Notes: generated from the letters alone by a model not told the origin. A DNA stretch of 64,000 bases from Acidobacteriota bacterium (GCA_016718135.1 JADKEF010000003.1:62001-126000); one strand, 5' to 3'. Shown: positions 8,134 through 17,333, counted from the first letter of the stretch. Program-made: numbers and translations.

Positions 8134-8988
8134 ATGAACACTTTACCGATCGGTATTTTCGACTCAGGCGTTGGCGGCCTGACGGTCTATCGCGCTTTAC
8201 ACAACAAACTGCCGAATGAACACTTCATTTATCTCGGCGACACGGCCCGCGTGCCGTACGGGACAAAATCTCTCGCGACCGTCGAGCGTTACGCGATAGA
8301 GAATTCCGAGTTTCTCGCATCGCGCGGTATCAAGATGCTGGTCGTCGCCTGCAACACGGCGTCCGCACTCGCTTTGCCGAAGATCCGCGAGCGTATCGGT
8401 ATCGATGTGGTCGGCGTGATCGGCCCGGGCGGGCGAAAAGCTGTCGAACTTACCCGACATCTGGCCAAACCAAAGGTCGGCGTCATCGCGACCGAAGCTA
8501 CAGTCCAGAGCCGAGCCTATCTCGACGCCGTAAAACGCGTTTCTGAGACCACACGGGTCTTTCAGGCCGGCTGTCCACTGTTTGTGCCGCTTGCTGAAGA
8601 GGGTTGGACAGAGGAGCCCGAGACGCGTTCGATCGCGGAGCGGTATCTGATGGATATGAAGATCTTCGCACCCGACGCTCTCGTCCTCGGGTGCACGCAT
8701 TACCCGATCCTCAGAGACGTAATTCAGCAGACCATCGGCGAGAATGTTATCCTTGTTGATTCCGGCGAGGCGACGGCAGACGAAGTCGCCGTGCTTTTGG
8801 CAGAAAAAGTGCTCGAAAACCCCAAAACAGCCACCGGCCGACGCCGTCTATGCGATGACCTCGACCATTTTTACGTTACTGACGCCGCAGACAGATTCTC
8901 ACGCGTCGCCGAGCGGTTTTTAGGGACGAAACCGTCGAAACTTGAGGCAATTGAGGTCTTTGGTATCGATGAACTTGCCGGAAAATAG
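8134..8988 (+). CDS. murI: Glutamate racemase
   Basis: This enzyme makes D-glutamate for peptidoglycan. The 284 residues begin with the hallmark GIFDSGVGGLTV (about 7-18). The two catalytic cysteines are in the conserved contexts VVACNTASA (Cys73) and LGCTHYP (Cys187), with the usual His189. The motif YLGDTARVPYGTKS lies at about 33-46. ATG 8134 directly follows a TTG that could also serve; GGGGAAAG upstream serves either. The gene is followed after 22 bases by rph. Confidence 0.96.
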   Translation: MNTLPIGIFDSGVGGLTVYRALHNKLPNEHFIYLGDTARVPYGTKSLATVERYAIENSEFLASRGIKMLVVACNTASALALPKIRERIGIDVVGVIGPGGRKAVELTRHLAKPKVGVIATEATVQSRAYLDAVKRVSETTRVFQAGCPLFVPLAEEGWTEEPETRSIAERYLMDMKIFAPDALVLGCTHYPILRDVIQQTIGENVILVDSGEATADEVAVLLAEKVLENPKTATGRRRLCDDLDHFYVTDAADRFSRVAERFLGTKPSKLEAIEVFGIDELAGK

Positions 8989-9010
8989 CTAAACAGTATC
9001 CATACAATAA

Positions 9011-9733
9011 ATGAATTACGAAAGAGTAGATAAACGCACCCACGACCAGATCCGCAACACAAAGATCACGCCGAATATCTCGCCGTACGCCGAAGGCTCG
9101 GCGTTAATTGAAGTCGGCGGGACGAAGGTTATTTGTACGGCTTCGGTTGAGGATCGCGTGCCGATGTTTATGCGAAACAAGGGCCTCGGTTGGGTTACGG
9201 CGGAATATGCGATGCTGCCGCGTGCGACGAATACTCGTACTCAACGCGAAACTAAAAACGGCCCGTCGGGCAGAACGCAGGAAATTCAACGGCTGATCGG
9301 CCGCAGCTTGCGTGCGATAGTCGATACGAAACTGCTCGGCGAGCGCCAGATCAGCATCGATTGCGACGTCATCCAGGCCGATGGCGGCACGCGTTGCGCT
9401 TCGATCACCGGTGCGTACGTTGCGCTCGCTCTCGCGTGCCGAAAGCTCGTCAAGACCGGCGTAATTAGAACAAATCCCATCATCAGCGAAGTCGCCGCCG
9501 TCAGCGTCGGAATAATCGAAGCCACGCCGATCCTCGATCTCGCCTACACCGAAGATTCCAACGCCGACGTCGACATGAACGTCGTCTGCACCGGAACCGG
9601 CAAATTCATCGAACTCCAAGGCACCGCCGAACGCGAACCTTTCTCACGCGAACAAATGGACGCGATGCTGATCCTTGCCGATACAGGAATTAACAAGCTG
9701 TTTGAGATCCAGCGGAATGCCTTGGCAGGATAG
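9011..9733 (+). CDS. rph: Ribonuclease PH
   Basis: This phosphorolytic 3' exoribonuclease trims tRNA and rRNA 3' ends. The 240-residue length is typical. The N-terminus NISPYAEGSALIEVGGTKVICTASVE is the standard RNase PH start, followed by GWVTAEYAMLPRAT, the Arg-rich GRSLRAIVDTKLLGERQISIDCDV and the phosphate-site region QADGGTRCASITGAYVALA. The C-terminal EDSNADVDMNVV carries the conserved acidic metal ligands. It follows murI closely and is probably co-transcribed with it. Confidence 0.96.
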   Translation: MNYERVDKRTHDQIRNTKITPNISPYAEGSALIEVGGTKVICTASVEDRVPMFMRNKGLGWVTAEYAMLPRATNTRTQRETKNGPSGRTQEIQRLIGRSLRAIVDTKLLGERQISIDCDVIQADGGTRCASITGAYVALALACRKLVKTGVIRTNPIISEVAAVSVGIIEATPILDLAYTEDSNADVDMNVVCTGTGKFIELQGTAEREPFSREQMDAMLILADTGINKLFEIQRNALAG

Positions 9734-9739
9734 TGTTCA

Positions 9740-10060
9740 CTATTTGAAATGATAATACCAATTCCCTCCGGATTCGCGAGCAACCGTCTCTTCTGATTCG
9801 AATCCGATGTGCACGAATGGCCTTCCCTCTATCGGATACTCGTGAACCGCAAGGATGTTCCTGAGAGAGTTCATCAATTCTACGTTGCCAGCCAACTTCG
9901 TTTTCTCCCGATCGGAGTCAACGCATATCCAATAGACTAGATGCCGCGGATGTATGTCGTAAGCTCCGTAGCAGTCGATCCAGAATCGTTCACGACAAAC
10001 CGTTCCGATGGTTTTCGAAATATCTACCTTTATTCTCGCAACTTTGTCGGATAAGGACAT
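9740..10060 (-). CDS. Hypothetical protein, about 106 residues
   Basis: I do not recognise this family. The reading frame stays open further upstream inside the D-aminoacylase-like gene, but that part is low-complexity Arg/His sequence typical of an antisense or out-of-frame shadow. I therefore begin at ATG 10058-10060 (MSLSDKVARIKVDISK). The protein is mixed alpha/beta with several aromatic strands (RFWIDCYGAYDIHPRHLVYW) and ends GGNWYYHFK. It lies 27 bases after the stop of the upstream minus-strand gene and convergent with rph. No obvious ribosome binding site precedes the ATG, so translation may be coupled to the upstream gene. Confidence 0.5.
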   Translation of the reverse strand: MSLSDKVARIKVDISKTIGTVCRERFWIDCYGAYDIHPRHLVYWICVDSDREKTKLAGNVELMNSLRNILAVHEYPIEGRPFVHIGFESEETVARESGGNWYYHFK

Positions 10061-10086
10061 TTCAACTACTGGATACCAACCCGCGG

Positions 10087-11565
10087 CTATTTCTTCCTCA
10101 AAACCATGCCGGGTGTCTCGCCTGTTATTGACTGACCATTCCAGACCCTTCGACCATTGACAAATGTCGCTCGAATGCCGGTCGAGACATTCTGAGGCTC
10201 GGCGAAGGTTGCGCGGTCTATGACCGTGTTTGCGTCGAATAGAACAAGATCCGCGATCATGCCTTTTTTGATCATGCCGCGGTCTTTTATTCCCAAACGA
10301 GCCGCGGGCATCGCCGTCATTTTGCGAATTGCTTCTTCGAGCCTGAGCCATTTGTTTTCACGAACGAATTTGCCGAGAACGCGGGTAAAAGTTCCGGTCC
10401 CACGCGGATGACGGCTTCCGATCCCGCCGTCGCTCGAGACCATTATCCAGGGGCGTTGGTAAAAAGCTTTTACGTCGTCTTCGCTCATCGAGTTACAAAC
10501 AACGCCGGCACCGCCATTTTTGACGATCTCGATATAAAGATCGACAGGAGAAATGTTTTTCGACGCCGCGATCTCGGCCATGTTCTTCATTTCGTACGAG
10601 CGGTTTGCCGCGTGACTCGTGATAAGGACCTTGTCAGGGCCGCCGACATTCGCCAGTCCTTTCTCGACCTCGCCGCGATCTTCGTGCTTGCGGCTCGGCA
10701 CCAAAACCGTGATCGTCGAGGCCCAAGCCGTGTATGGATAAGCGTCGGCAGTGACGTCCTGGCCGGCCTTCTTAGCCGCTTCGATCAACGCGATGGCTTC
10801 GGCTGATTTACCCCAAACATTACGGTTCCCCATCTTGATGTGCGAGATCTGCACGGGAAGCTTCGCGTCTTTCCCGATCCTGATCGCCTCCTCCATCGCC
10901 GCACGAAAGCCTTCTTCCTCATCGCGAATGTGGCTCATGTAGATGCCTTTGTATTTTGCGGCAACCTTGGCAAGCTCGATCATCTCTTCGATAGTCGCCA
11001 TAAAGCCAACGTCGTATTCGAGACCGGATGAGAGGCCAAACGCTCCTTCATTCATTGCCTGCTCGACAAGTTTCGCCATCGCGGCGATCTCTTCGGGAGT
11101 TGCGACGCGTTTGTAATCCTCTTTCAGGATCTGGCTGCGAACTTCGGCGTGGCCGATGAATGCGCCGACATTGACCGCGATCTTTCCGTCAAGCTTTCCA
11201 AAATATTCTGCAAGCGGCCAAGGGCTTCCGCCGTCAGGCCCGACCAATAATGTCGTTATTCCCTGCGAAACCTGATTCCCCGCCGTTCCTTCGCGCAATA
11301 ATCCGGTTTCCGAATGGTTATGAATATCGATGAACCCCGGAGCGAGCACGAGGCCCGAAGCGTCGATAACCTCATCGTCCTTCGACGCCTTGACCTTACC
11401 GATCTTCGCGATCTTGCCGTCCTTGATCCGGACATCGCCGCGAAAGGCCGGCTTGCCGGTTCCATCAATAACAGAGGCGTTTTGGAACAATATCGATCTT
11501 GCTTGAGCGGGTGTTAGCACGCTGGTTAGCAGAATGAGGGCTAGGGCCAATGACGTATATTTCAT
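10087..11565 (-). CDS. Secreted N-acyl-D-amino-acid deacylase-like amidohydrolase
   Basis: The ATG at 11563-11565 gives a signal peptide (KYTSLALALILLTSVLTPAQA); a longer ORF start adds 13 polar residues and would spoil it. The mature protein begins with the beta-sandwich half typical of D-aminoacylases (NASVIDGTGKPAFRGDVRIKDGKI), then GLVLAPGFIDIHNHSETG, the metal-binding H-x-H. GHAEVRSQILK and the conserved GLEYDVGFMATIEEMIELA follow, then YMSHIRDEEEGF with a metal His. KMGNRNVWGKS and SSDGGIGSRHPRGTGTF close the active site. The family removes acyl groups from D-amino acids; here the enzyme would act in the periplasm, possibly in recycling wall D-amino acids, which is inference. Confidence 0.88.
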   Translation of the reverse strand: MKYTSLALALILLTSVLTPAQARSILFQNASVIDGTGKPAFRGDVRIKDGKIAKIGKVKASKDDEVIDASGLVLAPGFIDIHNHSETGLLREGTAGNQVSQGITTLLVGPDGGSPWPLAEYFGKLDGKIAVNVGAFIGHAEVRSQILKEDYKRVATPEEIAAMAKLVEQAMNEGAFGLSSGLEYDVGFMATIEEMIELAKVAAKYKGIYMSHIRDEEEGFRAAMEEAIRIGKDAKLPVQISHIKMGNRNVWGKSAEAIALIEAAKKAGQDVTADAYPYTAWASTITVLVPSRKHEDRGEVEKGLANVGGPDKVLITSHAANRSYEMKNMAEIAASKNISPVDLYIEIVKNGGAGVVCNSMSEDDVKAFYQRPWIMVSSDGGIGSRHPRGTGTFTRVLGKFVRENKWLRLEEAIRKMTAMPAARLGIKDRGMIKKGMIADLVLFDANTVIDRATFAEPQNVSTGIRATFVNGRRVWNGQSITGETPGMVLRKK

Positions 11566-11664
11566 GTTGAGCCGATGATAAGAGAAATCGCCGTCACAGT
11601 CCAACGCTTTTGACTCAATCCATTCCCAAAACTAGAATCAAGTGCAGAACAGGAGACTAGATCA

Positions 11665-12420
11665 TTGAGCGAAAAACAATTTGAAGGAAGATCCGCCATC
11701 GTCACCGGCGGAACGCGCGGTATCGGAAAGGCGATCGTTTTGGAACTTGCCCGTCGCGGTGCGAATGTCGCGTTTAACTATTCCAAGAGTGCCGACGAAG
11801 CGGAAACGCTGAAAAGCGAGGTCGAGACACTTGGAGTTAAGGCGTTGGCGGCGCAATGCGATGTTGCCAGCACCGAGGCTGCAGCGGAGTTCGTCGGGCA
11901 GGTGAAAGAAGCTTTTGGCACCGTGGATTATCTTGTGAATAACGCTGGAATTACTCGCGACCAACTAATTCTTCGCATGAAAGAAGAAGATTGGGACTCC
12001 GTGATCGATACTAATCTCAAGGGTTCATGGAATTTTTCAAAAGCGGCGGTTCGACCGATGATGCGTAACGAGAATGGCGGTTCGATATTGAATATATCGT
12101 CGATCTCGGGCGTCGTCGGTATGCTGGGCCAATCAAATTATTCAGCCTCGAAAGCCGGAATGATCGGCCTGACAAAATCTCTCGCTAAGGAAGTCGCCAG
12201 CCGCAGTATCACCGTCAATGCTCTCGCCCTCGGCCTGATCGAGACCGAAATGGCAGCGGAGATGAATGCCGAGTATCGCGAAAAGATACTTGCTCAAATC
12301 CCGCTCGGCCGCCTCGGCAACGTTCATGAAGTCGCCGAGATCGCATGCTTTCTTCTCTCGCCATCGGCCGCATACATTACCGGCCAGGTGATCCAGCCCG
12401 ACGGCGGCCTGGCAATGTAA
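11665..12420 (+). CDS. fabG: 3-oxoacyl-[acyl-carrier-protein] reductase
   Basis: This enzyme reduces 3-oxoacyl-ACP with NADPH in fatty acid elongation. The classical SDR pattern is complete: cofactor loop TGGTRGIGKA at about 14-23, NNAG at 92-95, catalytic Ser146, Tyr159 and Lys163 (in SNYSASKAG). The FabG-specific ITRDQLILRMKEEDWD follows NNAG. The start is TTG 11665, set by AGGAG at 11651-11655; no ATG precedes the Rossmann strand. Its stop codon directly abuts the ATG of the rhomboid gene, so the two are translationally linked. Confidence 0.92.
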   Translation: MSEKQFEGRSAIVTGGTRGIGKAIVLELARRGANVAFNYSKSADEAETLKSEVETLGVKALAAQCDVASTEAAAEFVGQVKEAFGTVDYLVNNAGITRDQLILRMKEEDWDSVIDTNLKGSWNFSKAAVRPMMRNENGGSILNISSISGVVGMLGQSNYSASKAGMIGLTKSLAKEVASRSITVNALALGLIETEMAAEMNAEYREKILAQIPLGRLGNVHEVAEIACFLLSPSAAYITGQVIQPDGGLAM

Positions 12421-13155
12421 ATGTCGCTGCAATACCAAACTGAACAAGACGAACAACTGGCGGACGAGCCTGTCGAATACGTTGCACGTCCGCCGTTCCC
12501 GCTCTACACCGTCGTACTGATCGTTGGGATCGCTGCGGTATTTGTCGCGCAACTGGTCTCAGGGCTGGACAATTCCATTGCCGCTGCAGCCTTTGACAAG
12601 CTGGCATTTCGAGTTGCACATGAGTATTGGCGTATCTTGACGGGCGCCGCTCTTCACGGCGGGCCGCTTCATGTTTTCATGAACTGTTACGCTTTCTACA
12701 GCTTTGGCAAGATCTTCGAGATGCTCTCAAATCGAGCGCATCTGGCGATCGTTTTCCTGCTCGCGGCGATCGGCGGCGGTGTCTTGAGTTTGATCTTTGT
12801 TCCAGACGGTATCTCGGTCGGTGCGTCCGGCGGCATCCTCGGACTGGTGAGCTATCTCGCGGTCTATGCTTTTAGACGCAGGCAGTTTATCTCAGCAGAG
12901 TTTCGTAAGAGCCTGTTGATGAACATCGGTTTCATTCTGATCTTCGGCCTCGTGCTTTATCAGCAAATTGACAATTTCGGCCACATCGGCGGCCTCATCG
13001 TTGGTGCGATCTACGCATTTTTGCAGATCCCGACCGACGAACACACCGATCCGAGAAACGCGAGCAGCCTCGTCGAATTCGCCGGGATCGGAGCCCTGGG
13101 CATCTATCTTGCCACCTGCGTTTTTAGTATTCTGCTAATGCTCCGTATTGTTTGA
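12421..13155 (+). CDS. Rhomboid family intramembrane serine protease
   Basis: The protein has six or seven membrane segments. The catalytic serine lies in GASGG (Ser136) and the partner histidine in NFGHIGG (His188), the Ser-His dyad of rhomboids; Asn88 in HVFMNCYAF matches the oxyanion-hole Asn. The first segment (TVVLIVGIAAVFVAQLV) follows a polar N-terminal tail of about 28 residues. Rhomboids cut membrane proteins within or near the bilayer. The ATG directly follows the fabG stop codon. A C-terminal extra membrane helix (IGALGIYLATCVFSILLML) suggests the 6+1 topology. Confidence 0.93.
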   Translation: MSLQYQTEQDEQLADEPVEYVARPPFPLYTVVLIVGIAAVFVAQLVSGLDNSIAAAAFDKLAFRVAHEYWRILTGAALHGGPLHVFMNCYAFYSFGKIFEMLSNRAHLAIVFLLAAIGGGVLSLIFVPDGISVGASGGILGLVSYLAVYAFRRRQFISAEFRKSLLMNIGFILIFGLVLYQQIDNFGHIGGLIVGAIYAFLQIPTDEHTDPRNASSLVEFAGIGALGIYLATCVFSILLMLRIV

Positions 13156-13158
13156 TCT

Positions 13159-13782
13159 ATGGCCCGCGTCCGCGTTCATCAACACGTCAATCCACTCTCG
13201 CCCTACTACCGCCAGGAACCGAAACCGATCGATCTGGCAAAGGTCTTTGCCGATCCTGATCGTTCGCTTCATCTGGATATTGGTTCGGCTCGCGGGAGGT
13301 TTTTGCTCGGTATGGCTCAAACCTTACCGGAAAGTAACTATCTCGGCGTCGAAATACGCGAGCCGCTCGTAGATGAGGCTAACCTGATCCGGGACGACCA
13401 TGGCCTCAACAATCTGCATTATTCTTTTTGCAACGCCATGCTCTGGCTCGAACGCCTGCTCGCCGACATTCCCGAAGGGCGTCTGCAAATGGTGACGATT
13501 CAGTTCCCCGACCCGTGGTTCAAAAACAGACACGCCAAGCGGCGAATGGTAAACGCGGAACTCGTCGAGGCGGTTGTCAAAAAGCTTGCGACTGGAGGAA
13601 GGATATTCGTTCAAACTGATATCGAGTTTCTCGCCGACGAGATGTTCGAACTTTTTCGGTTGGCACCGGTGCTGATCGAAAACCCAACGTCACAAAATCC
13701 CTTTCCCATCAAAACCGAGCGCGAAAAAGCGGTAGAGGACAAAACCCTGCCCGTCTACCGCACGATTTTCGTCAAAAGGTAA
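13159..13782 (+). CDS. trmB: tRNA (guanine-N7-)-methyltransferase
   Basis: This enzyme makes m7G46 in the tRNA variable loop using S-adenosylmethionine. The 207 residues contain LHLDIGSARGRFLLGMA, the SAM-binding motif I (about 37-53), then NYLGVEIREPLV, the Asn-Ala-rich motif with NAMLWL, and the TrmB signature TIQFPDPWFKNRHAKRRMV (about 112-131), which holds the catalytic Asp. The start ATG lies 3 bases after the rhomboid stop, so fabG, rhomboid and trmB form one transcription unit. It converges tightly with the next minus-strand gene: the two stop codons abut. Confidence 0.95.
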   Translation: MARVRVHQHVNPLSPYYRQEPKPIDLAKVFADPDRSLHLDIGSARGRFLLGMAQTLPESNYLGVEIREPLVDEANLIRDDHGLNNLHYSFCNAMLWLERLLADIPEGRLQMVTIQFPDPWFKNRHAKRRMVNAELVEAVVKKLATGGRIFVQTDIEFLADEMFELFRLAPVLIENPTSQNPFPIKTEREKAVEDKTLPVYRTIFVKR

Positions 13783-14961
13783 TTACCAGCTTATCTCGAC
13801 CTCATAATTGTCCGAACCGTTGTTCGGGTCGAAGATCTGGATGACGGCTACGAAACCGTTGTTCCACGACGGCTGTTCGAGTACCTTGACCGTACCGCGG
13901 CCGCGGACCCGACGCACATTCACCGAGCCGGGCCGGTTTGCGAGATATCCGTCGATGGAGAAATTTGTGTTGGAAAGTCCCGTACCGGCGACGTCTTCCG
14001 CTTCGACGCTGCTTCCGGCGACGGTGATATTCACCGTTTGATCGACACGTCCGCGCCATACGACGCGGCCTGAACGATATGGCTCCTCGACGTTTCCGCC
14101 GGTTGACGACCAATTGATATCGACCTTGTAATCACCCGAACCGCCACGCGGATCTGACACCTGAATGATGGCAGTAAAATTATTCGCGCGATTTGGCTGC
14201 TGAATGACATCAACATTGCCGCGTCCGTCTGACTTTCGTGCCGAAACGGTAGATGCGCGTCGCGGCAGCGTCCCGTTCATGTTCGAATATCTCGTCTGCA
14301 TCGTATTACCGGCAACCAACTCCGGCGTTATCGAACCGCCGCGGATGACCAGATTTACTTTGTCATCGACACGGCCGCTCCAGGTCGCACTCCCCGATGT
14401 GTCCCCGCCCGGCCCCGGATAAACCGGTGGAACTATTGGCGGATACGTTGGTGGGTATGTCGGTGGATACGTGGGCGGATACGTCGGCGTCGGTGGATAG
14501 ATCGGAACCGGTGCCGTTTCATACTGACGTGGGCGGTTGTAGTATCCGTCGTCGTATCCACTGCGGAACTGTTTTTCAAATCTACGATCGTACTGGGCCG
14601 AGTACTTCTTGTAGTCGCGTTTCTGATTCGTGCGGACATCGCTGCCGCCGAGCCAATATCCACGATCGTACGCAAGATACTCACTGTTGGCCGGGATCGA
14701 ACCACCAACTATCGAGCCGCCGCTATAGCCGGCACGATAACCATCGCGGAAATCAGCCTCGTATTTTCGCTCGTACTTGTCTCGGTAGCGTTTGTAGTCA
14801 TTCGAGCGGCCTTCACGGAAATCGTTCGTACCATCCTGATAGCCTTCGTTGTAATAACTGCACTTGATCTGCGATAAACTCGGATCACACTGGGCAGAAA
14901 CTGAGCTCGCTCCAAACATGGTCGTTACGACCAGAAACGTAAACAGGATAAATTTTTTCAT
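13783..14961 (-). CDS. Secreted repeat protein: two Tyr/Gly/Asp-rich units, Pro-Thr-Tyr linker, two copies of a beta domain
   Basis: The start (14959-14961) is fixed by GGAGGAT just upstream and a signal peptide (KKFILFTFLVVTTMFGASSVSAQ). The N-terminal region contains four related motifs such as NEGYQDGTNDFREGRSNDYK and RDGYRAGYSGG arranged as two units of about 60 residues. A linker with tandem PPTY units follows (about 165-190). The C-terminal half has two homologous domains of about 85 residues, each ending in a strand such as DYKVDINW or NYEVEISW. The function is unknown; the domain duplication and linker suggest a cell-surface or matrix protein. Its stop abuts that of trmB. Confidence 0.75.
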   Translation of the reverse strand: MKKFILFTFLVVTTMFGASSVSAQCDPSLSQIKCSYYNEGYQDGTNDFREGRSNDYKRYRDKYERKYEADFRDGYRAGYSGGSIVGGSIPANSEYLAYDRGYWLGGSDVRTNQKRDYKKYSAQYDRRFEKQFRSGYDDGYYNRPRQYETAPVPIYPPTPTYPPTYPPTYPPTYPPIVPPVYPGPGGDTSGSATWSGRVDDKVNLVIRGGSITPELVAGNTMQTRYSNMNGTLPRRASTVSARKSDGRGNVDVIQQPNRANNFTAIIQVSDPRGGSGDYKVDINWSSTGGNVEEPYRSGRVVWRGRVDQTVNITVAGSSVEAEDVAGTGLSNTNFSIDGYLANRPGSVNVRRVRGRGTVKVLEQPSWNNGFVAVIQIFDPNNGSDNYEVEISW

Positions 14962-15060
14962 GCTGATCCTCCGTGGCTGTCGCCGCACAAATGCACGCAT
15001 AAATGTCGTGCGCCGCTTGAGATGTTGATGTTTGGTATTACGATGTATAGATTCGCACGC

Positions 15061-15552
15061 CTAATCCCAACGCTTTTCCTTCTTAAATCGTTTGACGACC
15101 ATGTCGCGCCGCAGCTTTGGCAGGCGATCGATAAACAGCGTGCCGTCGCAATGATCGGTCTCGTGCAAAAAAGCTCGAGCCGCGTAGCCCTCAGCTTCGG
15201 CCTCGAACCACTCGCCGTTCTCGTCCTGTGCCCGAAGCTTAGCCTTTTGAGCCCTCACAACGACTGCAGGCACTTTGCCGACCGACAGACAGCCTTCCTG
15301 ACTCGACTGCTCGCCCTCGGTAGCAATGATCTCGGGATTGGCGGCGATAAGCTTTACGCCTTCGCAATCCATTACGAAAAGACGTAGGTTCAGCCCGATC
15401 TGCGGTGCCGCGAGCCCGACGCCTTCGGCATCGTACATCGTCTCGAACATATCGGCGCACAGCTCCGCCAGTTCCGCGTCGAACTTTGTCACAGGCTGGC
15501 CGACCTTGCCGAGGACTTCCTCGGGATATTCGGTTATCTTTCGAAGAGCCAT
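15061..15552 (-). CDS. def: Peptide deformylase
   Basis: This metalloenzyme removes the N-formyl group from new proteins. All three motifs are present: GVGLAAPQ at 44-51, EGCLS at 86-90 with the metal-binding Cys88, and HETDH at 130-134 with two metal His and the catalytic Glu. The third motif reads LHETDHCDG, where QHExDHLxG is usual, so the flanking Gln and Leu are changed but all catalytic residues remain. The length of 163 residues is typical. It lies 2 bases downstream of a small zinc-ribbon gene. Confidence 0.95.
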   Translation of the reverse strand: MALRKITEYPEEVLGKVGQPVTKFDAELAELCADMFETMYDAEGVGLAAPQIGLNLRLFVMDCEGVKLIAANPEIIATEGEQSSQEGCLSVGKVPAVVVRAQKAKLRAQDENGEWFEAEAEGYAARAFLHETDHCDGTLFIDRLPKLRRDMVVKRFKKEKRWD

Positions 15553-15554
15553 GA

Positions 15555-15764
15555 CTATCTCGGAATGACGCCACGGCGTGACTGGCGGCTGAAATTTCGG
15601 TTCGCATTAAAGCCCTTTTCTTCGCGCGACAAACACTCCCAACAGACGATCCGTTCTTCATTTACTGACGAAAGGAACGTGTTGTAGTGTTCGACTTCGC
15701 GGTCGCATTCTCCGCAGCGAGCGGTGGGTTTTTCGGTGGTTTTCGGGTCAATGGTTTCGATCAT
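15555..15764 (-). CDS. Small zinc-ribbon protein (69 residues)
   Basis: Residues 17-20 (CGEC) and 41-44 (CWEC) form two CxxC knuckles spaced as in a zinc ribbon. The rest is short and basic at the C-terminus (NRNFSRQSRRGVIPR). It is too small for an enzyme and is probably a metal-binding adaptor. Its end lies 2 bases before the def start on the same strand, so translation of the two is likely coupled. The function is unknown. Confidence 0.7.
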   Translation of the reverse strand: MIETIDPKTTEKPTARCGECDREVEHYNTFLSSVNEERIVCWECLSREEKGFNANRNFSRQSRRGVIPR

Positions 15765-15791
15765 GATGTTTCTCAGTTGAATGAGAATAGT

Positions 15792-17333
15792 TTAGTTCGC
15801 ATCCGCGGGTTTGCCAACCGGAGCTTCACGCCGCTTCAAGAGCCGTACGGTCGTCGGTTCGAAGAATCGACGCGTCTGCTCGACGGTGAAGTACTTATTG
15901 ATGACATCTTCGAGCAGATCGCATTTGAATTTCAACGAGCCCTGGCCACACCAGCCGTCATACACGAGCCACACCTGCCCAGCCGATCCGGCGGCGGAAT
16001 TGATGCGTTCGACGAGCTGAGCCTCGTTTTTGATGACGTTGTTTCGCGGATCCCATTTTTCGAGAGCGTTTTCCTGCGGCAATGCGACAAGCTGATTTTG
16101 CCCGTGATAATACTGTCGCAAAGGCCATACTGCGTCGGCGTGGAAAACAAGGATCGGTTCATTCGGCCGCTCGGACTGCATAAGGTGCTGTGCGACGCGT
16201 TCGAAGTCGCCGGGCTTAGCCAGCGGCGAATAGACCATCGCGAGCGACCAAACGCAGAGCAGCGTGACGAGAACGAACCACATCGTCACAAGTGTCTTGC
16301 TCTTGAAGACTGAAAACGCCGCAAACGGTATCAACGTAAGCGGCAGGATCAACGACGACATGTGCCGATTCTGCGTCAGCGTCCATCCGGCAAATTTCAT
16401 CGCGAACATGAAGAATCCGATCAGAACTACCGTGTAAACGCCGAGAGCGATGTCCTCAGCCTGTTTCTCGCGAGCGATCTTCAGCAAAAACAGGGCTACG
16501 ACGATGAACAGAATAAACCGCATCGCCCACTTTCGTTCACCCTCCCACGGCATCCATGCCACGGCGAGGACGAGCGCGACGATCCGCTGCCACATCTCGC
16601 GCAGCATATCGGTCGCGGACAGCGGCAACTCGATCGAACCCGAAAATTCGCTCAACTGCCCGCTCAAGATCAGCAGCATCGGGATAAAGATCACGCCGGC
16701 GATCGCCATATCGCCGACGTATCTGAGCAACACTTTCCAACGCCCCAACACAAGCAAAACGGCGGCACCGGCGACGAGTTGAAAGCCCAGATAATATTGA
16801 GTGTAAAGCGAAAGCACCGCGACGATGACGTAGAATATCCGAGCTTTGCTGCTAGGTTTTTCAGACAGGTATCCGTCATAAAACAACAGCAGTAACAAGC
16901 CCGAAAACAACGTCATCAAGGCGTAGAGTCTGATATCAAGTGCGTTCCAGACAGTTTGCTGATGCACGACCGCGATCGCGGCGATAAAGAGCGGATTGAC
17001 GTTTTTGAGGTATCGTTTCGAGACCGCATAGGCGACCCAAACGAATAGCGGCAGGCAAATTACCGAGAATAGCCTTGCGAAAAACACCGATTCATCAACC
17101 GACCTCCACACTGCGATCAATGAAAAATAAAGAGGTGCTTGCTGCCCAAAACCGATCGCCTGACGAAACGCATCGACCACACCATTCGCAGTCGTGTTGA
17201 GCGTGTACGCCTCATCGAAACGAATGTTGAGCAGGTACGCGAGAGGTGTCGCGATCACGAGACTGACGAGCATCAGCAGCCACGGCGGCGACGAACGCTG
17301 CTCGTATGAGGGCTCTGATGTCAGTTCATGCAT
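15792..17333 (-). CDS. Membrane glycosyltransferase of the GT39/ArnT-like type
   Basis: The protein is 513 residues with about ten membrane segments over residues 20-400, then a soluble C-terminal domain of about 110 residues. The first extracytoplasmic loop begins RFDEAYTLNTT (about 38-48), the Asp-Glu pair that GT39/GT83 transferases place next to the membrane to bind the lipid-phosphate sugar. A glycan segment QQAPLYFSLIAVWRS follows, also typical. It would transfer sugar from a polyprenyl-phosphate donor onto lipid or glycan. It is the last gene of the minus-strand polysaccharide operon, 30 bases after the deacetylase stop. Confidence 0.75.
   Translation of the reverse strand: MHELTSEPSYEQRSSPPWLLMLVSLVIATPLAYLLNIRFDEAYTLNTTANGVVDAFRQAIGFGQQAPLYFSLIAVWRSVDESVFFARLFSVICLPLFVWVAYAVSKRYLKNVNPLFIAAIAVVHQQTVWNALDIRLYALMTLFSGLLLLLFYDGYLSEKPSSKARIFYVIVAVLSLYTQYYLGFQLVAGAAVLLVLGRWKVLLRYVGDMAIAGVIFIPMLLILSGQLSEFSGSIELPLSATDMLREMWQRIVALVLAVAWMPWEGERKWAMRFILFIVVALFLLKIAREKQAEDIALGVYTVVLIGFFMFAMKFAGWTLTQNRHMSSLILPLTLIPFAAFSVFKSKTLVTMWFVLVTLLCVWSLAMVYSPLAKPGDFERVAQHLMQSERPNEPILVFHADAVWPLRQYYHGQNQLVALPQENALEKWDPRNNVIKNEAQLVERINSAAGSAGQVWLVYDGWCGQGSLKFKCDLLEDVINKYFTVEQTRRFFEPTTVRLLKRREAPVGKPADAN

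Noticed and set aside
10061..10351. Upstream extension of the 106-residue minus-strand ORF
   Set aside because: It overlaps the 3' end of the D-aminoacylase-like gene in another frame and its translation is Arg/His-rich filler.
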